From assembly GCF_041146795.1 (NCBI RefSeq), contig NC_135170.1, forward strand, positions 1,895,326-1,959,325: DNA of 64,000 bases, in the 5' to 3' direction. The position numbers and the translations under genes were made by a program. The notes below the pieces were generated by a model. It searched no databases, was not told the origin of the DNA, and saw only the letters and a list, made by a program, of their open reading frames with translations. This stretch comes from Maylandia zebra. Lineage: Eukaryota; Chordata; Actinopteri; Cichliformes; Cichlidae. Positions 30,390-42,200 of the stretch are shown here, piece by piece; positions within the stretch are counted from its first letter, which is position 1, and each line of letters starts with the position of its first letter.

Positions 30390-32420
30390 TCCACCTTAAT
30401 CAATGACTTCCTGTTAGCATGAAGTGCTTCTGTAGGACTGATGTCATTTTCATGGTTGGATCATTTAAATGAAGCTGGACTCAGATGCAGTAAATAAGCT
30501 GATTGATCATTAATGAATAAAGCTGGTCAAACACATCACGTGGACACATGTGATTGTGTGTTGTAGTATTGATCCCAATGCTGGTATCAGTCCTGGATCA
30601 ATAACACTGGATGGATGCGTTCAGCATGGAGCCCTGAGCTGTGTTACAGACAAACATGGAAACTGACAGGTCTGTGTCATTCACAGTCTGTAACACTTCT
30701 AAACAACAGAGGCTGACCCAAGTGCCTCAGAGCCAGGCACGCTCACATCACAGCTCTCTAAATAAGCCAGTTTCAAAATAAGAGCTGAAAGCTGTGTTTG
30801 CTTGTGTTAGCTTATTATTGTGGAGACTAACATTCAGTGATCATGTGTTCAGACTCATAATGATTACTCTCAGAAATCCTGATCTTTGTATTTACTGTGT
30901 GTTGGATCAATAACTGAGATTCATGGTATCACACAGCTGTGCTGCTGCTGATGTCAGCACATCTGGAACAATACGAGGTATCTGCTACCAGACTGAGCAG
31001 GACGTGAGACCTGTGGACTGTTTAAAGCTGTCCCTCCACAGCTCACTCAGACCTGATCCACACCTCAGTGATATTCTCTGACTTCCTCAGTAGAGACAGA
31101 AACCATTCAGATCTGGGACCATCAGCTGACTGATGATGTCACACAGACTGTGTTTTTCAGGAACAGTGATTCTGATGTGAGCCTGCTAGCTGACAGCAGA
31201 CCTGATGAAAGCACATGTTCACATCTGTGAGGACAGACTGGACTCTTTGACTGCACCTTGGTTCTCCTCAGAGGTCTGTACAGGAGCATGTCCACCCCCA
31301 CTGAAGATCTCAGTCACTGTGAAACATAGAAAGCTGCTTGTGTGGCCTCTGCCTCACATGTAGATACAGCTACAGGTTTCTCTGTCAGTCAGACTGAAAC
31401 AGTGTCCTGATGCTGCATCATTCAGCTCTGTGCCCCAGTCAGCATCACTGGGAGCTACCAGTGTTTCTGCCCTTTTCCTGTAACACTACACTCAGCACAG
31501 GCTCAGCTGGTATCCAGTGTTGGACTTTGGCTTCAGCTGCTGTGATAGATCCTCTAACATAGATCAGCTCTGCTACATGTTGTTAGATAAGTGCAGCTGC
31601 TGTCATGTCCTGATGTTTCTCTGGCTCAGCAGCTTCTCCATCAGAGGTTCACATGGAGCTGATCCAGTATCTCCAGTAACTGTGTTCTGTGCCTCACTGG
31701 TTCATCCTTCTGTCTGTGTGACGTCAGTCAGATGTTGAAGTTAAACTCTGTAATCTTCACTGTGTCACAGAGTTCAGTGAGTCCCGTTATTCACAGTATC
31801 AATCAGATCATCAGAGAACAGCTGATCAGCAATCAGTGGTGCCAACAGCGCCTCCTGTGGTGAGAGGATGCAATAATGCAATGTAGCATTTTTCCACTCA
31901 ACACTTGCAGTCATGGAAACTGTCTGTTGGATCTGTGTGACGTTGCTTTCTTGGTTAGAGTTCCTCACAAATGTCCAGATGATTCTTCTAATGAGGCGTC
32001 GACCATGTTTGCAGCTCTTTGGAAGAAAACGTCGCCCTTTGCCATCCTTACTTTTCTTTGACTTCTTCAAATGCAGCTGAACTCCAGCTGGTATTTTCTT
32101 GGACTTTGCAGCTGTTTCTGGTCATCAGTTCATTCCTGCAAACCTCTGAAGCTGAACAACAATGATGCTGCATTGCTGGCTGATCCCAAAAGGTTGATTC
32201 TGTTCATCTGGACGTTTTCAGAAACGTTTGCTCACTGATCAGGTGACTTCTTCAGTCTCAGCTGACTGCAGCTTTACAAGCTTACAAACAGCACATTTGC
32301 ACAATGACTGAAAGCAGCAGCACCTGATATATATGATACTAATATAATACATATACATATATAATCCATACTAATGATGAAGGAACTGAGCTCACAGTCC
32401 ATTGTTCATTCAGTGAACTA
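30390..32420. other. Gene-free stretch downstream of the unit-B NLR gene
   Basis: No exon, transposon end or repeat that I can name. A 98-codon minus-strand frame (31774-32070) is rich in Lys/Arg at its start but matches nothing I know. Confidence 0.4.
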
Positions 32421-32425
32421 CTCAG

Positions 32426-32431
32426 TTTATT
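32426..32431 (-). terminator. Polyadenylation signal candidate of the unit-B NLR gene
   Basis: AATAAA on the minus strand about 280 bases beyond the B30.2 stop codon (32711-32713), a plausible 3'UTR length. Inferred from position only. Confidence 0.4.
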
Positions 32432-32710
32432 TTGGGCCTCAGAAATGCTCACTCTGTTTGTACATCACTGTCAGCAATAGACTCATTCTGCTGTGTGGAC
32501 AGGAACACGTGTGACATCACTTCCTGTTTGTTTGTGACTGAAGAGGAAGAAGTTTACAAGGAATCATTTAGAAGAGTTTCAAACATCAACTGATTGAATC
32601 CATGAATCTGAAAACGTGTTTGTGAGTGAAAGAGACAGACATGTACAGACTGAACTATCTGTTCAACAGTCAGAGTGTTTCTGTAACAGGAGACACTCTT
32701 TACACTCCAC

Positions 32711-33243
32711 TCAGCACAGGGACACTGAGGCACCAGACCAGTCTAACCTAAACCCAGGATAAAGAGTTTGAGTGAATGTGGTGTTGAAGGTGTGGAGGTG
32801 GATCAGAGTGTCAGAGGAGACTCTGTAGAAGGACAGAGTGCCAGCAGGACAGTCCACATACACTGCTGCTCTGTTAGAGACAGAGGAGGAGGAGGAGGAG
32901 GAGATGGATGTTACTCTGTTATTGTGCCTGACATGATGAGGACCATCATCAGTGCACCACAGACTCCAGGACTGATCATTGTATCCAAACACACAGTCTC
33001 TGCGTCCTTTCCTTCTGATGCTTCTGTAACTCACTGATATATAAACGCCTCCTCTCCACTCGACCTCCCAGTAACAGCGACCAGTCAGACCATTTCTACA
33101 CAGCAGCTGAGGATGAACTTCAAATCTGTCTGGATGATCAGGATATGACTGAACCTCCTCCACATGTGTCACCTTCCTGTTGTTGTCAGACAGTTGGAGC
33201 CTTGTGTTCACTGTGTTTGTGTCGATTGTGAGTTGACAGGAAT
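32711..33243 (-). CDS. B30.2 (PRY-SPRY) exon of the unit-B NLR gene
   Basis: 533 bp to stop. PRY part: [24 protein letters not shown] part: [55 protein letters not shown] and [17 protein letters not shown], a complete domain of usual length. A Ser run ([10 protein letters not shown]) comes from an (AGG)n tract and is likely length-variable. B30.2 domains bind protein partners. TRIM genes also use such exons, but the linker exon points to the NLR. Confidence 0.88.
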
Positions 33244-36200
33244 CTGATGGAGAGAACAAACACAATCCAGCTGCAGTTATTGATCCATCATCTGTTCATT
33301 GATTGACACTTTGATGATGACTCCTGACATGATGAAGATGGTTGAATGTGTGCTGCTTTGTTTTCATGAATCCCATTAAAAACACACTTACACTTCCTCA
33401 GACCTGGTCTCAACCATCGGACTCCAGCAGGCTCCACCCTGAAAGGAGGAGGGGGGTCAGAGCAGCACAGTCAGCATGCACACATGGACATTACATGGCT
33501 CTCACACACACACTGTTACACACTGAGCTCAAAGCTCGGCTCCACTGTTTTATTCAAAGAAATCTACATTTATTTATCAGCACATTTAAAAACAGCTTGA
33601 GCCAAAGTGCTGCACAGAGTAGAGAGAAAATAGGAAACATACACAGTAATGACTATAAAGACTGGTCAGGATTGAAAGCTACAGAGTACAAATGTGTTTC
33701 CAACCGGCTTTTAAAAATGTCCAGTGTTGGTGACGACCTGATGTGAAGGGCGACTGTTCCAGAGTTTGGCTGCAGCCATCGATAAAGCTCACCTCTGTTT
33801 TTACGTCTAGTTCTGGTCAGAAGCTGCTTATCTGCAGACCTGAGGGCTCCACTTGGATTCTTTTGTTAAAGAGAGATAAGATGGAGCCAATCCATTCACA
33901 GATTTAAAGACAACCAGATCTGGAAGTGGATTCTACCACGTACTGGTAACCAGTGGAAAAAGCTGGTGATGGGTCGTCTAGCACAGACCCACCGCTGGAA
34001 CCAGACAATTGATGAGGGAGAGAACTGTGACAGCGCCGTTCCTTCACTTGACCTCAGTCGCTCTCGTCTGCTCCCTCGTAACACTGCTCTTTATTGAGCT
34101 TACATGAATATGCACAAGTTCATTATGACGTCTTACACAGGTATGAACAAAGAGTACCAGTCTGTGCATAGTGTGTGTGTGTGTGTGTGTGTGTGTCTGT
34201 GTGTGTGTGTGTGTGTCTGTGTGTGTGTCTGTGTGTGTGTGTGTGTTCGTTCCAGATGTGACCCTGTGACCCCAAAGCTGGTGCTAAGAGTCCAGCGGTC
34301 CCCCTAACAAAGGGCTCTTACAAACCTTTGCCATTTCCCAGCATGCAAGGCTCTCGTGGATGCAGGCACACCATTCAGTGCTGACGAGTATGTTGATGTC
34401 ATTTTGAGGCTACAGGAGGAATTTGATCACAGGTTTGCTGACTTCAAGACACACAGAGCCACCTTTCACATTTTTGCGGACCCCTTCTCCTTTGATGTGC
34501 AAGATGCCCCTTCTGTGCTTCAAATGGAGCTCATTGAGCTGCAGTGCAACTCTGAACTCAAAGCAAAGTTCAGGGAGGTGAGTGGAAAAGCAGACAAGCT
34601 TGGACAATTTTTGAGAGGATTGAGCCCTAGTTTCCCTCGGCTTTCCCGAATGTTCAAGCGGACCATGTGCCTTTTTGGTAGCACATACTTGTGCCAAAAG
34701 CTCTTCTCCACTTTGAACTTCAATAAGTCCAAGTACAGGTCCAGACTTACGGATGATCATCTTCAAGACATACTGAGGGTCGCAACTGCTTCCTCCCTCA
34801 GGCCAAATCTGGCTCGGCTATGCGAGAGGAAACGCTGCCAGGTCTCTAGCAGCAAGGAGTAGGCAAGAGAAGCCATGTTCAGAAGAACAGTTCATTTTCT
34901 ACAGTGTTCCATTCATGTTCAGAAGAAGGTTATAGAACTGTTAATACAGACATTTCAATCTAAATACAGCAGATATAGAAGACTGAAAGAAAAACACACA
35001 AGTTCACTGACTAAAAATATCTTATTATTGTTTTATTTATGTATTACAGATTGATTGATTTTCTTATTAATTCTTAATTTGTTTATTTATTTTTAATATT
35101 TTGTGTTAAAAAATAAAAATAAAGAGATTTGAGAGGATTGGAATTTTTTTAACCATGCCTTTCCTGTGGAAAACCTAATGCGGCCCAGCCTCACCCAGAC
35201 TCTGCCTGCAGCGGCCCCCAGCTAAATTGAGTTTGAGACCCCTGTCCTACACCATAAATCAGTAAGAGAGGGTACGACCTCTCTCATGGCCCCAAGTGGT
35301 GTGTGCATGCCAGAGCACTCTGGAAGGCACACAGAGTCTTTACAGACTACTGAGGATCAAACCTCTATCATTATGCAATCGATTATACAACTCTAAGCAT
35401 ATATGAGTAAATATTTCTAAGCATAAATGACAATCAACAATATAAACCTTACAGCTGGTTTTAATAACAGAATTTATTTGTTTCTCAAACGAGAAAGAGC
35501 TATCGAGAAACACTCCTAAATCTTTAGTTCTGAACTTTTCCAGTGGGCCAAGGTCAACATTATCTGCTAATGCTAAATAGGCTGCCGTTATTAACTAATG
35601 CTAATTTGATGTGAATTAGCATTATGCACTAATGCTAACACTTTTTAACAATGTGAGTAGCTAATGCTAACACTATTTCCCTTAACTTTATAACATTGTG
35701 AACGGCTAATGCTAACACTCTTTTCCCTAGCATTACAACATCTGAGCTGCTAATGCTAAGTAGGCCGCCATTAGCACCTACGTCTATCCATCCATCCATC
35801 CATTCGCTTCCACTTATCCTTTTCAGGGTCGCGGGGGGCGCTGGAGCCTATCCCAGCTGTCATAGGGCGAAAGGCGGGGTACACCCTGGACAGGTCGCCA
35901 GTCTGTCGCAGGGCTAACACACAGGGACAGACAACCATTCACACTCACATTCACTCGCACATTCACACCTAGTGGCAATTTGGATTATCCAATTAACCTA
36001 TCCCCACAAGCTGCATGTCTTTGGACGGTGGGAGGAAGCCGGAGTACCCGGAGGGAACCCACGCAAACACGGGGAGAACATGCAAACTCCACACAGAAAG
36101 ACCCCGGCCTGATGGTGGAATTGAACTCAGGACCTTCTTGCTGTGCGGCAACAGTGCTAACCATCGTGCCACCGTGCTGCCCACCTACGTCTAATTTAAG

Positions 36201-39200
36201 GCAAATACACATTAGAACCTAATGCTCATATCGTTTTCCTTTGCTTTATAGCAATGTGAGCAGCTACTGCTAAATAGCATTAGCTAATAACAGCAGTCTA
36301 ATTTAATGCAAGTTAGCATCATTTGCATTATAACGATGTGAGGAGTTAATGCTAAGTATGCTGCCATTAGTGGCTAATGAATAATTATTACAAGCTAATG
36401 CTAATATCGTTTTCTCTTCCCTTTTAACAATGTGAGCAGCTAGTGCTAGGTAGGCTGAAGCTAGCAGCTAATGCTAAAGCTAAAGATAATTTGATGTGGA
36501 TTAGCATTACATTAGTGAGGAGTTAATGCTAAGTAGACTGCCATTAGCAGGTAATGCTAATTTAAGGTTAATAGGAATTGGCATCTAATGCTAATACCAT
36601 ATTTTCTTGCTTCAACCCTTTAAAACTGGTCAGAGTGGGCACACTCCGTTTTGCGCAACTATTTTTAAATCCCGGTAGCACTGTAATCACGTGAGCTAGC
36701 GCAATAATTTTTTTTGCATATGAAACCTGAGGAGTTGTATTTACATCTTATGCCATCAGCTTGTCCTAGGTTACAGTTTCCTTCCACATATGCTTAGGAC
36801 TCATATTGCTCTGCTGGAAATAGTTTATTTTGATGCATATGCTGTTATTTTGCAAATTTGCAGTATAATATTTATTTTCGTTTTTCCTGCAGTATATAAA
36901 AATTGGTGTATTTCAAAAATAAAACTATGAAGGCACTCAAAATAAATTTCCTGAGGTGGGAAACTATTTTGTGCAACTTTTTTGTATTTACAGTTTTGAG
37001 GGATAAGCCTCTTAAATTTCTCTAACTAGAAATATATGTTAAAAAAACAAAAACGATTTTCAATTTTTTTGTAGTTTATTGCACTTTTTTGCAATTTATG
37101 TAATTACTATGCACTTAATACATACATATTATTAAAATTTAGGCTGTAATGGTTGTATTGATGTATAGCAACTTGAAATGCTCCCAAAAATGGCTCTACA
37201 ACATGTAAAAATATAATATAAGCTCTGGCGGACTTGGTTCTATGGTAGGTCTAAACGGGTTAAATCAATATCAGTAGCTAATCCGATTGTTCAGTCTGAC
37301 GTCAGGTGAAGTCATTTTTATGCATTTAAGAGCTGTGTTGAATTCAACATTACAAACTGAACATTAGAACTATCCTCTTCTCCAGGATTTTCCTGATTTA
37401 ACATTTCAATATGACATTTCCAGCGCTTTGTTTTCTCTGCTCACAGACAAAACAGATACACGCATGTATATACAGCCCACGTCCAGCTCTGCATGCACTC
37501 CTGCTCCATTTCTATAGAGAATAAACAACGTAACACAATCATTCTCCATTGTTTTCAACTCAACCAGCTGCATTTAATGAAGGAGTTTGAATTTACTTTA
37601 CAACAGCTGCTGTTGTTTCCTGTCTGCATTCATGTTCTTAACTGTACTCCACACATTCTGAACTGGTGTACCGTAATTGTCGGGCTATAAGCCGCTACTT
37701 TTTGCACAAGCTTTGAGCCCTGCGGCTTTTAGTCAGGTGCGGCTTTTCTATGGATTGTCCATGAGCGGATTTGTTTTGTTTGTTCCGCTGTTGTACGGCA
37801 CTACGTTGCCTGGCGGAAGGATCGGGGTTCAAGAGTGGTATGTTGGTCACATGTCCATCCGTCAGGCAACGTAGTGCAGTACGAGGTAGCGCGAAAAACA
37901 AACTTCAAAGTAGCGCTACCCGTTCAGCTGGAGGCCTGGATGATGAGCGGCGATAAACTTGCAAAAAGCAAGTTATGCCCAACTCCACCATTGGATTCTG
38001 ACAGCGTGGAAAAGTGTGAAAACATCCACGATCACCAACAGATTTCGAAGGGCTGAATGCTGCATGATGGAGAGGAGGACACCGCCACGGCCCTTCTGAG
38101 GGTGTTCGACTCTGACACTGACAACGAGGATTTCTTTGGTTTTGAAAGTGACAACGAAAGAAAGAAGCTGAGAGTGGATGACGAAGCCACCTTGAGCCTG
38201 TTTGTTTCCGACACTGGAGGAGAGGACTTTGGTGGTTTTAGTGCGCAGGAAGATGATGGTGAATGACTGACTTTTCTTCTTGTTAAAGCCGTGTCACTGC
38301 ACCTGAGCCTAAAAGGTAGTCCGAATCAATTGTTCTGGTGTGCTGTAGGTTATTGTTATGTACTACATTTGTTACTCATTTATGAAGCACAGTACATGTT
38401 TTGTACTTGTAATTACCGCTACTTGTACATATACCTAAAAAGTTATGCAAATATGTACCCATAACTTGTTTTTCAAAATATTAATAAAAGGGGTGTGTCT
38501 CCAAACAGCCATCTCTTTCCTGACAATTCGCTTTGTGCATATTCTCTTACATATGATAAGTCAACATTGAAACACCTGCGGCTTTTAGTCAGGTGCGGCT
38601 AATGTATGTACAAAACAGGATTTTCCCCTGATTTTAGCTTGTGCGGCTAATATTCAGGTGCGCTCTGTAGTCTGGGAAATACGGTAGTTCTTCCTAAAGT
38701 ACTGCAGTATTCCTGCCAGTACATCCTTTTAGTTTTCCTAACTGTTTCCTCTGATGCTCGTTGCTATTCTTTCCTCAATGCAAATTCATGCTAAGCTCCT
38801 TCATATCCATCCCTGTTTCTAAACCTGTAATAATTGCTTTAATGTGTCTTTGGCCTAATTATGAGTCTGTCCATATGTTTGTAGTTCCCCACTTGCTTTG
38901 GTTTCTTAGCTCTGATTCTCTCAAATTTATCCTTGAAATCATTTACTGGCATCTCTCCCTCTCACTCCCACTATCCCCAGAACACCAGAGTATTCATCTC
39001 CTGGTTTATCCTATGGCCTCTTTGCATTTTCTCCAATCATCCCTGTTTCTAGAGTCTCACCCCATCTGCAGGCAGTCCAAGAGAAACTGCCTCTGCCATT
39101 TTCTTCTTCTTAATCTTTGATTTTTCTCTTCACTTTCTCCATTGGGTCTTCTTAGACGCACTTTCCAGAAAGCAGCAACATTTTTTGTGCCCCATTTTTC

Positions 39201-42200
39201 AAATTGTGCATCTTACTTCAGCTTAATGTGTTTCCTGTTTTGTTTTTACACAGGTCATGTAAAAGAAATCCTACCAGAGACTCGACAAAGCTGAACTGAA
39301 AGACAGCACAGGCAATAAATCAGAGCAGCACAGAACTTAAGCTCATGGTCCATAGAAGCTGGGCTCTACAGGTGTACCAGGACAAGCTTAGTGTAAGTCC
39401 CTCGAAAAAGTTTCACTTGTGCTGTTTCGGTGTAAATTACTGGTTTGTTTGAACAATTTCATCAGCTGAACCATAAATACTCCAAAACAATTTCTTTGTG
39501 ACTCAGTGTGATTTTTCATTTTGTAATATTAGCATGTCAAACTCTACATTCTCTACACAGATGAGAAATGAAGTGTATTTAATAATAAAAGTTATCTCTC
39601 AGAGACAAAGTTAGTGTCTCATTCAGGTCTGTATCTGAGTAGCCTCAGACACATGCAGTGCTCATATTTTCTGTTTTGTGTGTCACTCAGACCTCTTCCT
39701 GACAGGGGCAGCAATTTCATTTAAAGTCCCATTCACTGATACAGGCTGCTGGAGCTCCAACCAGGAGGGTACACACATGATCCAGGGAAAAAAATTATAT
39801 ATGGTCTCTTAGATAAATATTAAGAGGTCCTGTGTTTTACTAAAAAATCAAAGTAGTAAAACACAGGACCTTTGGGTTAGATATAAGGTGATTTGACAAA
39901 TCATGTCTGTTGTAAATGAGTAAGCCATTTATCGACCTGACTCAGGTTTTAAATCATCATCAGAAAAGACTGAATCCTGACCTGAGAATTGTACACTTTG
40001 GACTTTCCACTGCAGAAAATAGAAGCTTCAGTCCTGAATCCTGCAGGTTGTTGTTACCCAGATCCAGCTCTGTCAGACGGGAGGACTGGGAGCTCAGGAC
40101 TGAGGACAGAGCTTCACAGCTTCTGTCTGACAGGTTACAGCCACTCAGTCTGAAGAAAGGATGACAAGAAGACATGAAACACTTGTGTTAAAGTATATTC
40201 ATGGTGCCATGAGGAGCTACTACATTTACAATATTTCAACACTGTTTCAGGACATGCTGGAATCCTTATTGCCTCATGTTACAAAAGACAAATGTGGCAG
40301 TTTAGTGTGATTTGGATGGATTCATTAAAAAAACAAAACATAAACACTGTTAATTTTTTCCAAATGAAATTGATTAAATGATGTTAATTGATGAAAAAAA
40401 AATCGATATTGCTTGATCTGACCTCAGCGTTTCCAGTTTGCAGTATTGACTCTTCATCCCAGCAGACAGAAGCTTCACTCCTGAATCCTGCAGGTTGTTG
40501 TTACCCAGGTCCAGCTCTGTCAGATGGGAGGACTGGGAGCTCAGGACTGAGGACAGAGCTTCACAGCTTCTGTCTGACAGGTTACAGCCACTCAGTCTGA
40601 AATCAAGGTGGAAGGGAGACAAGATCAACCAAACAAATCAGAGCTTTATTGCTTTTTTATTGTTTTTAAGCAGAAATCAGTGAGGTGCTGGTAGATTCTG
40701 TTCTTTTGGTTTATTACCCAACAACACACACATACACTAATATTTGTGACTTTTGTAATAGTAGCATTTACAATGCAAAGCAACAGCGATCACAGATTGA
40801 AGGGGCCTGAATAAAACTACAATGCAGTGATTTTTAAGATGACCTGTTCTTCCAATTTCCAACAACAGATTTCTCCAACCTTACAGTTAAAAATAATTCT
40901 TTATCTCATACTGAATCTTGGTGCACCTCCCCCCAGTTTATTAAAATGGAGTGGTACTGAAGTTGCTGTAAGTGATGTGTGATGCCACTGATTTCCTTTC
41001 TGATCCAATACAAAGTAAAATTCAGGCTGGTATCTGCGATACTGATGAAAACTATTCCTTCAGAATCAATACAAGACATCATAAGAAAATATGATGTTTT
41101 GTATAACATAAAAAGCCTGAATTTTAAAATATTCAGTTAATAATCAAAAACAGATGTGACTGAAAATAATAAAACTGAGAAACATTTTATGGCCATTCGA
41201 TCCTTTTACAACCATTGCAAGAGCTTGGTTGGCATAGCCGGCAATACGTTGGATAGTAATAAGTCCGGTGGGTGATGGGCTCCACCAGGGCTGCCCTTTG
41301 TCACCGATTCTGTTCATAAATTTTATGTTTAAAGGCTGTATCAAAAGTTCATTCAAGTTACAATATTGTGGTCAAAAGTTCTCCTTTTTTCTTTTATACT
41401 ATACAACTACGCTGTCTCATGGTTTTAGGACATGGATCTGTCATGGAAGAAATCTATGACCACTTTTAATCAACATTTTAAAAATAAACATGATCACAGA
41501 TTTACTCACAGAGCTTTGTTGGAGGCTTTGACCACTGGCAGCAGCCTCAGAAGAGCCTCCTCTGAAGCAGAGTATTTCTTCAGGTCAAACACATCCAGAT
41601 CTTCTTCTGATGACAGTAAGATGAAGACCAGAGCTGACCACTGAGCAGGAGACAGTTTACCTGTGGAGAGACGTCCTGATCTCAGGGACTGTTGGATCTC
41701 CTCCACTAGAGAACGATCATCCAGTTCATTCAGACAGTGGATCAGATTGATGCTTTTCTCTGCAGACAGATTCTCACTGAGCTTCTTCTTGATGTACTGG
41801 ACTGTTTCCTGATTGGTCTGTGAGCTACTTCCTGTCTGTGTCAGCAGACCTCGTAGGAGAGTCTGATTGGTCTGCAGTGAAAGACCCAGGAGGAAGCGGA
41901 GGAACAAGTCCAGGTGTCCATTTGGACTCTGTAAGGCCTTGTTCACAGCACTCTGGTGGAGAGATTGAAGTTTTAGTTTGTTAAATAGTTTAGACCATGT
42001 AGAGGTTGCTTGTTGTTCTTCCAGCAGGTTGACTCCAGAGTTGATGAAGGTCAGATGGACATGAAGAGCAGCCAGAAACTCCTGAACACTCAGATGGATG
42101 AAGCAGAACACCTTGTCCTGGTACAGTCCTCTCTCCTCTTTAAAGATCTGTGTGAACAGTCCTGAGTACACTGAGGCTGCTCTGATATCGATGCCACACT

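Larger units (their letters stand above)
758..34306. repeat. Tandem segmental duplication, unit A
   Basis: Positions 758-771 and 3154 to about 30501 are repeated in the same order and orientation at 34307-64000. Individual frames compared between units are identical or nearly so: a 397-residue LINE frame differs at one residue, and a 119-residue frame at 7607-7966 is identical. The unit holds one NLR gene, three lipocalin-like loci and a fixed set of transposons, all at matching relative positions. Unit-specific differences are a 2.33 kb LINE (unit B only), the 5' part of a hAT element (unit A only), microsatellite length changes and a few divergent patches. The left edge is not defined, because a Harbinger element interrupts it at 755 and the window starts soon after. 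A tandem misassembly of two haplotypes is an alternative I cannot exclude. Confidence 0.93.

Noticed and set aside
32711..33438. B30.2 exon as part of a TRIM gene
   Set aside because: No RING, B-box or coiled-coil exon nearby; the 47-bp VEPAGVRW linker exon and phases fit the NLR gene.
34171..34246. CRISPR-like or satellite array
   Set aside because: Simple GT dinucleotide repeat with interruptions; no repeat-spacer structure, and the DNA is animal.
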